Assembly (NCBI RefSeq): GCF_017301635.1
Contig: NZ_CP071091.1
Location: forward strand, 4,476,001-4,540,000
Length of the DNA stretch: 64,000 nucleotides
From: Myxococcus landrumus
Lineage (GTDB): Bacteria; Myxococcota; Myxococcia; Myxococcales; Myxococcaceae
Direction: 5' to 3'
Below the pieces are notes generated by a model. The model was not told where the DNA came from. It did no database searches and saw nothing but the letters and a program-made list of their open reading frames with translations. Shown here piece by piece: positions 1 through 8,670 of this stretch (positions within the stretch are counted from its first letter, which is position 1; each line of letters starts with the position of its first letter). The translations under genes were made by a program, and so were the position numbers.

Positions 1-561
1 CAAGGCGTGACGACGCTGCTGCAACAGGTGTTGAACAAGGACCCGTCGTTGACGTTCGTCACCATCGACGAAATCGACACGGACAACTGGGGCGTCGGCG
101 GCGAGCTGGTCACAGACCTCCGACGAAGGAGAGCCGCCGCGCCCTCGCCCGCGCCCATCGCGGGCCCCGGCGTGCTCGCCGACACCACGGGCGAGATGCC
201 CGCGTTGCTCGCATGCATCGCGACCTATCTGGACGGGCTGTACTTCGCCGACGTCGAGCGGCTGGCGCGCGTGTTCCATCCTCGCGCGCGCTACTTCAGC
301 ACGGCGGAGGGCTCGCTCAAGGAGCTGGACATGCCCACCTACTTCGACGTGGTGCGCGGACGGGTGCCCGCCGCCGCGAGCCAGCAACCTCGATATGACA
401 GGCTGCTCTCCGTGGACCTCGCGGGTCCCCACACCGCCCTGGTGAAGCTGGAGTGTGCTCTCGCCCCACGTCACTTCACGGACTACCTGAGCCTCGTGAA
501 GGACGCGGGCCAGTGGCGAATCATCTCCAAGGTCTTCGAGGTGTGGCCGCTCTCGCGATAG
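1..561 (+). CDS. Tautomerase-family / NTF2-like fusion protein, 5' end outside window
   Basis: The reading frame is open from base 1, so the gene starts before the window and only its last 186 residues are seen. The first ~40 visible residues (VTTLLQQVLNKDPSLTFVTI followed by a DTDNWGVGG turn) look like the C-terminal half of a 4-oxalocrotonate-tautomerase family domain. Its catalytic N-terminal proline would lie upstream and cannot be checked. After a Pro/Ala-rich linker, roughly residues 62-186 resemble an NTF2/SnoaL-type (lumazine-binding-like) cone fold, with the typical late WRIISKVFE segment. The fusion is inferred from one uninterrupted frame. A GTG at 7 could in principle start an NTF2-only protein, but the tautomerase-like residues then have no explanation. 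Substrate unknown. Confidence 0.75.
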   Translation, partial: QGVTTLLQQVLNKDPSLTFVTIDEIDTDNWGVGGELVTDLRRRRAAAPSPAPIAGPGVLADTTGEMPALLACIATYLDGLYFADVERLARVFHPRARYFSTAEGSLKELDMPTYFDVVRGRVPAAASQQPRYDRLLSVDLAGPHTALVKLECALAPRHFTDYLSLVKDAGQWRIISKVFEVWPLSR

Positions 562-616
562 CGCCGCGGGAAGAACAGTTGCGTGTGCCGCGCGCGAGCA
601 CGACCCGGCCGCGCAC

Positions 617-646
617 TTGACACCTCGAAGAGGCGGCCTGTACAAA
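617..646 (+). promoter_or_regulatory. Sigma-70-like promoter of the riboswitch operon
   Basis: TTGACA at 617-622 is a perfect -35 hexamer. TACAAA at 641-646 follows after 18 bases and matches four of six -10 positions. The predicted start of transcription (~653) falls just before the first conserved bases of the cobalamin riboswitch, which supports the call. No other -35/-10 pair this good was seen between 562 and 660. Confidence 0.6.
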
Positions 647-654
647 CCGCGCCA

Positions 655-838
655 TGCTGGTGCTTGGACTTCACCGTCCAGGCTTAATAGGGAACCCGGT
701 GTGATTCCGGGGCTGCCCCGCAGCGGTAACTGAGAACGAACCTCGTCATCCGCACTGGTTCCTCGGAACTGGGAAGCGACGAGAAGTAGGAAGCCGGCGT
801 CAAGCCGAAGCGCTCACGAGCCCGAAGACCTGCCCGCA
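655..838 (+). ncRNA. Cobalamin (AdoCbl-type) riboswitch
   Basis: The conserved blocks of the cobalamin aptamer occur in order: TTAATAGGGAA at 684-694, then the core CCGGTGTGATTCCGG with CTGCCCCGCAGCGGTAA up to about 729, a distal region with GGGAAGCGACGAGAAGTAGG, and the B12 box AGCCCGAAGACCTGCC at 819-834. Such elements normally switch expression off when adenosylcobalamin is abundant, and they usually precede B12 synthesis or transport genes or B12-independent alternatives to B12 enzymes. Here it precedes an amino-acid-type catabolic operon on the same strand. Outer limits are approximate. Confidence 0.95.
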
Positions 839-948
839 TCCGCCCGTGGGAGAAATCCACGGACGGTTTCGACCTGGAGCCGCGTGGGACGGCCGGAAGG
901 TTCGAGCGGCGTGGTCTTCAGCGAGAGTCCTCGCGCCCCTCGACTTTT

Positions 949-998
949 CCGACCCTTCACCCCGCACGTCTTCAGTCGCCCGTGGGGGCGAAGGTCGG
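949..998 (+). promoter_or_regulatory. Long stem-loop in riboswitch leader, possible expression platform
   Basis: CCGACC (949-954) pairs with GGTCGG (993-998), TTC (956-958) with GAA (990-992), CCCC (960-963) with GGGG (985-988) and CACG (965-968) with CGTG (981-984), closing a 12-base loop. That is about 17 pairs with small bulges. No T-run follows, so it is not a textbook intrinsic terminator. A role in attenuation or in folding of the expression platform is inference. Confidence 0.5.
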
Positions 999-1084
999 TC
1001 CGTGGGCTCTCCCCGAGCCTGGTGTGCCTTCGCGCGCATCGTGACAGCCCTTCTTCCACGCGGGAGCCCTGTCGGGCGACCTCG

Positions 1085-1110
1085 GTCGTCCGCGCTGCGT
1101 GGAGGACGAC
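1085..1110 (+). promoter_or_regulatory. Hairpin covering the ribosome binding site of the first operon gene
   Basis: GTCGTCC (1085-1091) pairs perfectly with GGACGAC (1104-1110) around a 12-base loop. The 3' arm includes part of the GGAGG ribosome binding site (1101-1105) for the ATG at 1113. This suits a translational off state for the cobalamin riboswitch upstream. The pairing is directly visible; its use in regulation is inferred. Confidence 0.5.
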
Positions 1111-1112
1111 GG

Positions 1113-2477
1113 ATGAGGGACGACGGAAGACAGACGGTTCGCTATCCCCAGGGGAACGTGCTGCTGCGCAACCTGGCGCGCGACTTCCCTGTCATCACCC
1201 ATGGGCAGGGCATCCATCTCTTCGACGCGCGCGGCAAGCGCTACCTGGACGCCTCCGCGGGCGCGCTGGTGGCCAGCGTCGGCCATGGCAACCGCGAGGT
1301 GGTGGACCGCATCCACGAGCAGCTCCTGCGTGTCGCGTATGTCAATGGCACCCACTTCACCACCGAAGTGACGGAGGCACTCGCCTCGCGCCTGTGCACG
1401 CTGGCGCCCCCAGGGCTCGAGCGCGCCGCGTTCCTCGGCTCGGGCTCCGAGGCCGTGGAGGCCGCGGTGAAGTTCGCCCGGCAGCTCTGGGTGGAGCGAG
1501 GACAGCCCCAGCGCACCAAGGTCATCGCGCGTGTGCCCGGCTACCACGGCAACACCCTCTACGCGCTCTCGCTCTCCGGGCGGCCTCACTACAAGACGTT
1601 CTTCGGTCCGCTGCTCTCGGAGGTCATCACCACGCCCGCGCCCTACCCGTACCGCTCCGGACTGGAGGACTACGCGCGCGACGGCGCTGAGCACTACGCG
1701 CGGCTCCTGGAGGAGACCCTCCGGAGAGAAGGCCCGGACACCATCGCCGCCTTCATCGCCGAGCCCGTCATCGGCTCCTCGGCGGGAGCCTCTCCTCCAC
1801 CCCCGGGCTACTTCGAGCGCGTGAGCGCGCTGTGCCGTGAGTACGGCATCCTCACCATCGCCGACGAGGTGATGTGCGGCTGCGGACGCACCGGACGGTT
1901 CTTCGCCAGCGAGCTGTTCCACTTCCAGCCCGACCTGCTCGTGCTCGGCAAGGGCATCAGCGGGGGCTACGCGCCCTTGAGCGCGCTGCTCGTGAAGCAG
2001 GCGCACGTGGAGGAGATGCGCCAGGGCTCCGGCGGATTCATGCACGCGCAGACCTATCTCCAGGCCCCCGCGATGACGGCGGCGGGACTGGCCGTGCTCG
2101 ACTACTTCGAGCGCTACGACCTGGTCTCCCACGCCGCGAGCGTGGGGGCGCACTTCCAACGCAAGCTGCGCGAGGTGCTCTCACCGCTGCCGTTCGTGGG
2201 CTCGGTGCAGGGCGTGGGGTTGCTGGCGGGCGTGGAGCTCGTGGAGGACACGCACAGCCGCCGCCCCTTCCCGCGCACACGCAAGGTGGTGGAGCGCCTG
2301 CTGGCGAAGCTGCTCGAGCGCGGCCTGGTGCTCTGGTCCAACACCGGCCACGCGGATGGAGTTCACGGCGACCTGCTGATGCTGGGCCCGCCCCTCATCA
2401 TCACCGAAGCGGAGGTCGACGAGCTGGTCGACACCCTGTCGCGCGGAATCCGCCAGTTCTTCCAGGAGGAGTCATGA
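1113..2477 (+). CDS. Class III (PLP-dependent) aminotransferase, YodT-like
   Basis: A 454-residue fold-type I aminotransferase. It has the glycine-rich SGSEAVEAAVKFA segment that binds PLP phosphate, the aspartate of IADEVM (D251) for the pyridine nitrogen, and the PLP lysine in LGKGISGGY (K280). The layout and the C-terminal HADGVHGDLLMLGPPL segment resemble the B. subtilis YodT type, encoded with CoA-transferase genes in a beta-lysine operon; this comparison is from memory. The frame is open upstream to 846, but ATG 1113 is preferred because GGAGG sits 8 bases before it and the upstream residues are low-complexity and overlap the leader hairpins. First gene behind the cobalamin riboswitch; its stop overlaps the next start (ATGA). 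Proposed role: removal of a beta- or omega-amino group. Confidence 0.9.
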   Translation: MRDDGRQTVRYPQGNVLLRNLARDFPVITHGQGIHLFDARGKRYLDASAGALVASVGHGNREVVDRIHEQLLRVAYVNGTHFTTEVTEALASRLCTLAPPGLERAAFLGSGSEAVEAAVKFARQLWVERGQPQRTKVIARVPGYHGNTLYALSLSGRPHYKTFFGPLLSEVITTPAPYPYRSGLEDYARDGAEHYARLLEETLRREGPDTIAAFIAEPVIGSSAGASPPPPGYFERVSALCREYGILTIADEVMCGCGRTGRFFASELFHFQPDLLVLGKGISGGYAPLSALLVKQAHVEEMRQGSGGFMHAQTYLQAPAMTAAGLAVLDYFERYDLVSHAASVGAHFQRKLREVLSPLPFVGSVQGVGLLAGVELVEDTHSRRPFPRTRKVVERLLAKLLERGLVLWSNTGHADGVHGDLLMLGPPLIITEAEVDELVDTLSRGIRQFFQEES

Positions 2478-4036
2478 GCTTTCGCATCACCTATTCGGTG
2501 TTGGAGGCGGACCTGTCCGCGCTGCATGCCCAGTTCGACGAGGCGCTCGGCGCCGTCCGGGGCAGGCTCGGCGCACAGCTCCCATCGTGGATTGCCGGTG
2601 AGGCGTACCGGAGCGGCGACCTGCTGGAGAGCCGCAACCCGGCCAACCCCAACGAGCTGCTCGCGTCCTTCCACCGCACGCCCGTGACGGAGCTCGACCG
2701 TGTGGTGCACGTGGCGCGCGAGGCCCAGCGTGCCTGGGGCGCCACGCCCTGGACGGAGCGGGTGCGCATCCTCCTCAAGGCCGCGGACCTGATTTCGGAG
2801 CGGCGGCTGGAGCTCTCCGCGCGGATGACGCTGGAGGTGGGCAAGAGCCGGCTGGAGTCCCTGGGCGACGTGGAGGAGTCCGCGGACCTGCTGCGCTACT
2901 ACGCCCGGCAGCTCGAGGAGGCCGAGGGGTTCCGCCGTCCCATGGCGCGGCTGTCTCCGCACGAGGACACGCTCAGCGTGCTGCGCCCCTACGGCGTGTT
3001 CGCCGTCATCTCGCCCTTCAACTTCCCGCTCGCGCTCGCCGCGGGGATGAGCGCGGGCGCGCTGCTCGGAGGCAACACCGTCATCCTCAAGCCCAGCGAG
3101 GAGACGCCGTGGTGCGCGGAGGGGCTCTACCACGCGCTCGCGGACGCGGGCCTTCCCCCCGGTGTCTTCCAGGTGGTGCATGGCGAGGGCGAGTCGCTCG
3201 GCGCCGCGCTGGTGCGACACCCCGGCATCGACGGCGTCTCGTTCACCGGCAGCAAGGCGGTGGGCATGGCCCTCCATCGGACGATGTCCACCGGCCGGGT
3301 GCGGCCGTGCTTCCTGGAGCTGGGCGGAAAGAACCCGGCCATCATCTGCCGCGACGCGGACCTGGAGGCCGCCATCGAGGGCTGCTTCCGCTCCGCCTTC
3401 GGCCTGTCTGGACAGAAGTGCAGCGCGCTGTCGCGCATCTACGTCCACGAGTCGCTGCTGAACGACTTCACCGACGGCCTGGCGCGCAAGGCGCTGGAGG
3501 CCCGAGTGGGAGACCCGTCGCTCGCGTCGGTGTTCACCGGCCCGGTCATCAACGCCGCGGCTGTCCAACGCTTCGAGCGCGCCATGGACGAGGTGCGCCA
3601 GGACGGCGCCATCATCGCGGGCGGAGAGCGCCTGCGCCTGGAGGGAGCCCTCTCCCAGGGGCACTTCGTCGCGCCCACCGTGGTGGCGCTGTCGCATGGG
3701 CACCGGCTGATGCGCGAGGAGCTGTTCCTCCCCTTCGTCGGCGTGACGAGCTTCCGCACGCTGGATGAAGCGCTGCGGCTGGCCAACGACTGCGACTACG
3801 GCCTGACGGCCGGCATCTTCAGCCGCAACACGTCCGACGTGGAGCGGTTCATGGCGGAAGCAGAAGCCGGAGTCCTCTACGCCAACCGCCGCACGGGCGC
3901 GACGACGGGCGCGTGGCCCGGCGTGCAGTCCTTCTGCGGCTGGAAGTCCAGCGGCGCGTCCGGCAAGGGCGGCTGCGGCCCCTACTACGTCTCCCAATTC
4001 ATGCGCGAGCAGGCGCAGACACGGATGGCCTCATGA
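2474..4036 (+). CDS. Aldehyde dehydrogenase, P5C dehydrogenase-like
   Basis: A 520-residue NAD(P)-dependent aldehyde dehydrogenase. Visible hallmarks are the SPFNFPLAL and FTGSKAVG cofactor segments, the general-base glutamate in LELGGKNP (E282) and the nucleophilic cysteine in SGQKCSAL (C316). The C-terminal FCGWKSSGASGKGGCGPYY is characteristic of the 1-pyrroline-5-carboxylate dehydrogenase branch, which oxidises semialdehydes that already carry a charged end. It sits between two aminotransferases with ATGA overlaps on both sides, so it probably oxidises the semialdehyde made by one of them to a carboxylate. Exact substrate not shown by the sequence. Confidence 0.9.
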   Translation: MSFRITYSVLEADLSALHAQFDEALGAVRGRLGAQLPSWIAGEAYRSGDLLESRNPANPNELLASFHRTPVTELDRVVHVAREAQRAWGATPWTERVRILLKAADLISERRLELSARMTLEVGKSRLESLGDVEESADLLRYYARQLEEAEGFRRPMARLSPHEDTLSVLRPYGVFAVISPFNFPLALAAGMSAGALLGGNTVILKPSEETPWCAEGLYHALADAGLPPGVFQVVHGEGESLGAALVRHPGIDGVSFTGSKAVGMALHRTMSTGRVRPCFLELGGKNPAIICRDADLEAAIEGCFRSAFGLSGQKCSALSRIYVHESLLNDFTDGLARKALEARVGDPSLASVFTGPVINAAAVQRFERAMDEVRQDGAIIAGGERLRLEGALSQGHFVAPTVVALSHGHRLMREELFLPFVGVTSFRTLDEALRLANDCDYGLTAGIFSRNTSDVERFMAEAEAGVLYANRRTGATTGAWPGVQSFCGWKSSGASGKGGCGPYYVSQFMREQAQTRMAS

Positions 4037-5409
4037 ACAAGCTCTATCCCGAAGTGAAGGTCGCTCCCCCGGGGCCCAACGCGCAGGCCATCATCGCGAT
4101 GGACCAGCGCCACAGCTCTCCCTCGTACATCAAGGAATATCCCCTGGTCGTCGAGCGGGGCGAGGGCGCGTGGGTGCACGACGTCGATGGCAACCGCTAC
4201 CTCGACTTCATGGCCGGCATCGGCGTGGCGTCCACCGGCCACTCCCACCCCGCGGTGGTGAAGGCCATCCACGACGCCGCCGACCGCTTCCTCCACATCT
4301 GCGGCACCGACTTCTATTACGACTCGTTCTCCCAACTGTGCGCGCGGCTGGCCAGCTACCTGCCGGAGATGGGCCCCAAGCGGGTCTTCCTCACCAACTC
4401 CGGCACGGAGGCGGTGGAGGGCGCGCTCAAGCTGGCGCGTCACCACACGCGGCGACAGTACGTGGTGGCCTTCAAGGGCGGCTTCCACGGCCGCACCATC
4501 GGCGCCATCTCGCTCAACTCCTCCAAGGTGGCCCAGCGCGCCTTCTTCGGCCCGCTGCTGCCCGGCGTCATCCACATCCCCTACGCGAACCCGTACCGGT
4601 GCGCCAACGGGTGTGAGCCGTACACCTGCGGCGACGCGTGCAACCCGGCGCTGGCGCTGGAGCGCGAGTGGTTCGTCAATCACGTGGACCCTCGCGAGGT
4701 GGCGGCCATCTTCGTGGAGCCCATCCTGGGTGAGGGCGGCTACGTCGTCCCGCCCGCGGGCTTCCTCCAGCACCTGCGCCGCATCTGCGACGCGCACGGC
4801 ATCCTGCTCGTGTTCGACGAGGTGCAGTCGGGCATCGGGCGCACGGGCCGCATGTTCGCGGCCGAGCACTTCAAGGTGATGCCGGACATCCTGCTGTCCG
4901 CCAAGGGCATCGCCTCCGGCATGCCGCTGGGCGCCATCATCGCCCGGGAGTCGGTGATGACGTGGCCTCGCGGCTCGCACGGCAGCACCTACGGCGGCAA
5001 CCCCGTGTGCTGCGCGGCGGCGCTGGCCACGCTGGACGTGGTGGAGGGGTTGCTCGACTCCGTGCTCGCCACGGGCGAAGTGCTCCAGCGCGGACTGAGG
5101 GCCTTGCAGTCGCGCTTCCCCGTCATCGGCGACGTGCGCGGCGTGGGCCTCATGGTGGGCGCGGAGTTCGTGGCCCCCGAGACGCGCGAGCCCGCCGGGG
5201 CGTACGTGGCCGTGCTGGAGCAGCTCGCCTTCCGGAAGGGGCTGCTCCTCCTGTCGTGCGGCAAGTCCACCATCCGCTTCGCGCCCCCGCTGGTGGTGGG
5301 CAGGCACGAGGTGGACGTCATGCTGGGCATTCTCGAGCAGTGCCTGCGAGAGCTCCCGCTCCCCGCCACCGCTTCTCCTCAAGCCGCCGTCGCCGGCGTG
5401 AAGCTCTGA
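4033..5409 (+). CDS. Class III aminotransferase (GABA/ornithine-type, second in operon)
   Basis: A 458-residue PLP aminotransferase of the 4-aminobutyrate/acetylornithine family. It has TNSGTEAVEGALKLAR for phosphate binding, FDEVQSGIGRTG, and the Schiff-base lysine in SAKGIASGMPLG (K291). A Cys-rich insert (CANGCEPYTCGDACNP) near residue 200 is seen in some archaeal-type broad-specificity members. It differs clearly from the first aminotransferase of the operon, so the pair is not a recent duplication and each probably acts on a different amino group. The start ATG overlaps the preceding stop. The product would be a semialdehyde suited to the neighbouring dehydrogenase. Confidence 0.9.
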   Translation: MNKLYPEVKVAPPGPNAQAIIAMDQRHSSPSYIKEYPLVVERGEGAWVHDVDGNRYLDFMAGIGVASTGHSHPAVVKAIHDAADRFLHICGTDFYYDSFSQLCARLASYLPEMGPKRVFLTNSGTEAVEGALKLARHHTRRQYVVAFKGGFHGRTIGAISLNSSKVAQRAFFGPLLPGVIHIPYANPYRCANGCEPYTCGDACNPALALEREWFVNHVDPREVAAIFVEPILGEGGYVVPPAGFLQHLRRICDAHGILLVFDEVQSGIGRTGRMFAAEHFKVMPDILLSAKGIASGMPLGAIIARESVMTWPRGSHGSTYGGNPVCCAAALATLDVVEGLLDSVLATGEVLQRGLRALQSRFPVIGDVRGVGLMVGAEFVAPETREPAGAYVAVLEQLAFRKGLLLLSCGKSTIRFAPPLVVGRHEVDVMLGILEQCLRELPLPATASPQAAVAGVKL

Positions 5410-5427
5410 CACCCCACGAGGCGCCCC

Positions 5428-6336
5428 ATGAACAAGCTCTGTTCGATGCGAGAGGCCATCTCCGCGAGCGTGAAGCACGGCAGCTCGCTCGTGATTGATG
5501 GCTTCACCCACCTCATCTGCTTCGCGGCCGGCCACGAAATCATCCGCCAGGGCATCCAGGACCTGACGGCCATCCGCCTCACCCCGGACCTCGTCTATGA
5601 CCAGCTCATCGAGGCGGGCGCGGTGCGAAAGCTCGTCTTCAGCTGGGCGGGCAACCCCGGCGTGGGCAGCCTCCACGCGCTGCGCAGGCGCAGCGAGGCG
5701 TCCTCCTCCGAGCGGCTGGAGCTGGAGGAGTACTCCCACTTCGGACTGCTGTCGCGGCTGCTCGCCGCGAGCGCGGGGCTGCCGTTCTGGCCCCTGAGCA
5801 ACTACCAGGGCGGCGACATCGCCCGGGTGAATCCCTCCATCAAGACGGTGCGCTGTCCGTACACGGGGAGGGAGCTCGCCACCGTGCCCGCGCTCCATCC
5901 GGACGTGGCCATCATCCACTGCCAGCGCGCGGACGCCGAAGGCAACGCGCAGGTGTGGGGGCTGCTCGGCTCGCAGAAGGAGGTGGCCTTCGCCGCGCGC
6001 AAGGTGATTGTCGTCGCCGAGGAGATTGTCCCCACCGAGCTCATCCGCAAGGACCCCAACCGCACGCTGGTGCCCGGCATCATCGTCAGCCACGTGGTGC
6101 ACGAGCCCTGGGGCTGCCACCCCAGCTTCGTGCAGGGCTTCCACGACCGGGACAACGACTTCTACGTGAAGTGGGAGGACATCTCCCGCCAGCCGGAGAC
6201 CTATCGCGCGTGGCTGGAGGAGTTCGTCTACGGCGTGAAGGACCGACAGGGCTACCTGTCACGGCTGGAGAGCGGGCTGCTCGACAAGCTCCGCGCAAAG
6301 GCTCGCGTCTGCGCGGGGGTGGACTATGGCTACTGA
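5428..6336 (+). CDS. 3-oxoacid CoA-transferase subunit A, CatI/GctA type
   Basis: A 302-residue family I CoA-transferase alpha subunit. The pattern (DGFTHLICFAAGHEIIRQG, then LTPDLVYDQLI, then KLVFSWAGNPGVGSLH) closely follows CatI-type 3-oxoadipate CoA-transferases of the beta-ketoadipate pathway and the related glutaconate CoA-transferases. It would move CoA from succinyl-CoA to a 3-oxo acid together with the next gene product. It begins 18 bases after the second aminotransferase, and its end overlaps the beta-subunit gene by 11 bases, as expected for a heteromeric enzyme. CatI-like specificity is inferred from pattern similarity, not measured. Confidence 0.88.
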   Translation: MNKLCSMREAISASVKHGSSLVIDGFTHLICFAAGHEIIRQGIQDLTAIRLTPDLVYDQLIEAGAVRKLVFSWAGNPGVGSLHALRRRSEASSSERLELEEYSHFGLLSRLLAASAGLPFWPLSNYQGGDIARVNPSIKTVRCPYTGRELATVPALHPDVAIIHCQRADAEGNAQVWGLLGSQKEVAFAARKVIVVAEEIVPTELIRKDPNRTLVPGIIVSHVVHEPWGCHPSFVQGFHDRDNDFYVKWEDISRQPETYRAWLEEFVYGVKDRQGYLSRLESGLLDKLRAKARVCAGVDYGY

Positions 6337-7099
6337 GGCACTGACCGGACCCACCGCGTCCGAGCGCATGGCCCACCGCGCCGCGCAGGAGCTGCGGGAC
6401 GGAGACGTCACCTTCGTGGGCATCGGGCTGCCCAACCTCGCGTGCAACCTGGCACGGGCGACACATGCGCCGGGCCTGTTCATGATCTACGAGTCCGGCG
6501 CCGTGGGCGCCATCCCGGAGCGGCTGCCCGTGTCCATCGGCGACCCGTCGCTGGTGACGGACTCGCTGGCGGTGGTGGGGCAAGCGGACATCTTCCAGTG
6601 CATGCTCCAGCGCGGGCTCATCGAGGTGGGCTTCCTGGGCGGCGCCCAGGTGGACCGGTGGGGGAACATCAACACCACCGTCATCGGCGACTACGCCCAC
6701 CCGAAAATCCGGCTGCCCGGCAGTGGCGGCGCGTGTGAAATCGCCGTCCACGCGCGGCGGCTGCTCATCATCATGCGCATGAGCAAGCGCACGTTCGTGG
6801 AGACGTGCGACTTCGTCACCAGCCCGGGCCACCGGGTGAACGGCAAGCGCCGCGAGGAGCTGGGCATGCCGGGCGGCGGGCCCACGCGCATCATCACCGA
6901 CCTGGGCGTGCTCGACTTCGACGCCACGGGGGAGGCGGTGCTCGCCGAGGTGTACCCAGGCGTCACGCCCGAGCAGGTCCAACAGGCGTGCGGCTGGTCC
7001 CTGCGAGTCGCCCCGACGCTGCGCCTGGCCACCGAGCCCGATGCCTCCGTGCTGCGACTGCTGCGCGAGAAGCTCGACCCCAAGCGCCTCTACCTCTAG
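6326..7099 (+). CDS. 3-oxoacid CoA-transferase subunit B, CatJ/GctB type
   Basis: A 257-residue partner of the preceding gene. The catalytic glutamate that forms the glutamyl-CoA thioester is visible in IYESGAVGA (E56). Also present are [21 protein letters not shown] and [10 protein letters not shown], strongly CatJ-like. The start ATG lies inside the end of the alpha-subunit gene, suggesting translational coupling. The next gene is a PcaF-type thiolase, so the pair most likely makes 3-oxoadipyl-CoA or a close analogue. No aromatic ring-cleavage genes are nearby, which is unusual for CatIJ. Confidence 0.88.
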   Translation: MATEALTGPTASERMAHRAAQELRDGDVTFVGIGLPNLACNLARATHAPGLFMIYESGAVGAIPERLPVSIGDPSLVTDSLAVVGQADIFQCMLQRGLIEVGFLGGAQVDRWGNINTTVIGDYAHPKIRLPGSGGACEIAVHARRLLIIMRMSKRTFVETCDFVTSPGHRVNGKRREELGMPGGGPTRIITDLGVLDFDATGEAVLAEVYPGVTPEQVQQACGWSLRVAPTLRLATEPDASVLRLLREKLDPKRLYL

Positions 7100-7121
7100 C
7101 CGACACACTCACGGAGATTCC

Positions 7122-8324
7122 ATGGCCGAGGCCTTCATCGTCGACGCGGTCCGTACTCCCATCGGCAGGTTCCGGGGCGCCCTCAAGAGCGTCCGGCCCG
7201 ATGACCTGGCCGCGCACGTCCTGCGCGCCGTCCTCCAGCGCAATGCCCTGGACGGCGCGCGCGTAGACGAGGTGTTCCTCGGCTGCGCCAATCAGGCGGG
7301 CGAGGACAACCGCAACGTGGCGCGCATGGCGCTGCTGCTCGCGGGACTTCCCATCACCGTGCCCGGTGTCACCGTCAACCGGCTGTGCGCCAGCGGCCTG
7401 GAGGCCGTCATCCAGGGCTGCCGCATGATTCAGATGGGCGAGGCGGACATCGTGCTCGCGGGCGGCGTCGAGTCCATGACCCGCGCCCCCTGGTCCATGC
7501 CCAAGCCCGAGGAGGGCTTCCCCTCAGGCAAGGTGGAGGCGTGGGACACCGCGCTGGGCTGGCGCTATCCCAATCCGCGCCTTGCCCACCTGTTCCCGCT
7601 GGAGCAGATGGGGGAGACGGCGGAGAACGTCGCGCAGAAGTGGGGCATCTCCCGCGAAGCGCAGGATGGCTACGCGCTCGCCTCTCATCGCAAGGCGGTG
7701 TCCGCCCAGACCGTCGGCGCCTTCGCGGGGGAGCTCGTCGCGGTGGAGGTGGCTCAACCCAAGGGGCCCGCCGTGCGCGTGGAGGCCGATGAGGGACCGC
7801 GCGCGGACTCGACCCTGGAGAAGCTCTCCACGCTGAAGCCCGCCTTCCGGCCCGGGGGCAGCGTGACGGCGGGCAACTCCTCCACGCTCAACGACGGCGC
7901 CTCCGCGCTCCTGCTGATGAGCGAGAAGGCGCTGCGCGAGACGGGGGCCCGGCCGATGGCCCGCTATGTGAGCAGCGCGAGCATCGGCGTGGACCCGCGC
8001 TACATGGGCGTGGGTCCCGTGCCCGCCACCCGCAAGGCCCTGGCACGCGCGGGCTGGAGCATGGACTCCGTGGACCTGGTGGAGCTCAACGAGGCCTTCG
8101 CCGCGCAGGCGCTGGCCTGTCTCAAGGACCTCGAGCTTCCTCCGGAGCGCGTCAACGTCCATGGCGGAGGCATCGCCCTGGGCCATCCGCTGGGCTCCAG
8201 CGGTGCGCGCATCCTCACCACGCTGGTGCACGCGCTGAAGCGACAGGACGCGCGGCGGGGGCTCGCGACGTTGTGTGTCGGCGTGGGCCAGGGGCTCGCC
8301 ATGGCCGTGGAGCGCGACTCATGA
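7122..8324 (+). CDS. Thiolase, 3-oxoadipyl-CoA (PcaF) type
   Basis: A 400-residue degradative thiolase. Active-site residues are visible: the nucleophilic cysteine in [10 protein letters not shown] (C89), the GHPLG histidine motif, and the C-terminal cysteine in LCVGVGQG. The N-terminal part, with [20 protein letters not shown] and the tract around [11 protein letters not shown], is typical of beta-ketoadipyl-CoA thiolases that cleave 3-oxoadipyl-CoA to succinyl-CoA and acetyl-CoA. The start ATG 7122 (after a GGAG at 7112) was chosen because the conserved domain begins at once; an earlier in-frame start would add non-conserved residues overlapping the CoA-transferase gene. The stop overlaps the next start. 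Confidence 0.9.
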   Translation: MAEAFIVDAVRTPIGRFRGALKSVRPDDLAAHVLRAVLQRNALDGARVDEVFLGCANQAGEDNRNVARMALLLAGLPITVPGVTVNRLCASGLEAVIQGCRMIQMGEADIVLAGGVESMTRAPWSMPKPEEGFPSGKVEAWDTALGWRYPNPRLAHLFPLEQMGETAENVAQKWGISREAQDGYALASHRKAVSAQTVGAFAGELVAVEVAQPKGPAVRVEADEGPRADSTLEKLSTLKPAFRPGGSVTAGNSSTLNDGASALLLMSEKALRETGARPMARYVSSASIGVDPRYMGVGPVPATRKALARAGWSMDSVDLVELNEAFAAQALACLKDLELPPERVNVHGGGIALGHPLGSSGARILTTLVHALKRQDARRGLATLCVGVGQGLAMAVERDS

Positions 8325-8644
8325 AGCGCGCCCTGCACATCTTCCTCGGCCCGGACGACCCGGCGGCCCTGCCTCGTGCGTGGAGCTACCGCGTCACGAA
8401 CTCCGACGGGGTGTCCGAGACGGGCCCCCTGCCCTCGCTCGATGCGCTGGCGGAGGTGCTCCAGCGCCACGGCGCCGTGCTCACCGACCTGCCCTGGACG
8501 GAGCTCCCCACCTTTGGCGGAGCACCACCCTCCCCGACCGACGGCGTCTGGAGCTGGGATGAGCGGCGCCTGCTCGTCGGCGTGCGGCCCGACCTGCTCG
8601 AGCTCATCTCGCGCGACGGGCCTCGCGAAGTGGCCTCGCCTTGA
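8321..8644 (+). CDS. Small unknown protein of the riboswitch operon
   Basis: A 107-residue protein I do not recognise. It begins by ATGA overlap with the thiolase stop, so it is translationally coupled to the operon. It has no signal peptide, no membrane segment and no cysteines. It is rich in Pro, Asp and Glu, with an N-terminal stretch [19 protein letters not shown] and a WSW motif near residue 77. Codon use matches its neighbours and the frame is clean, so it is probably a real gene. A structural or accessory role in the pathway is only a guess from position. Confidence 0.7.
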   Translation: MKRALHIFLGPDDPAALPRAWSYRVTNSDGVSETGPLPSLDALAEVLQRHGAVLTDLPWTELPTFGGAPPSPTDGVWSWDERRLLVGVRPDLLELISRDGPREVASP

Positions 8645-8670
8645 ATCCCTCCCATCGAAGAGACCGCACC

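Noticed and set aside
846..1112. The open frame before the first operon gene could extend the aminotransferase by 89 residues
   Set aside because: It overlaps the riboswitch leader hairpins, is Arg/Pro/Ser-rich and non-conserved-looking, and a good ribosome site precedes ATG 1113.
2363..6144. Two long minus-strand frames (544 and 719 codons)
   Set aside because: They mirror the dehydrogenase, aminotransferase and CoA-transferase genes, and show no family pattern.
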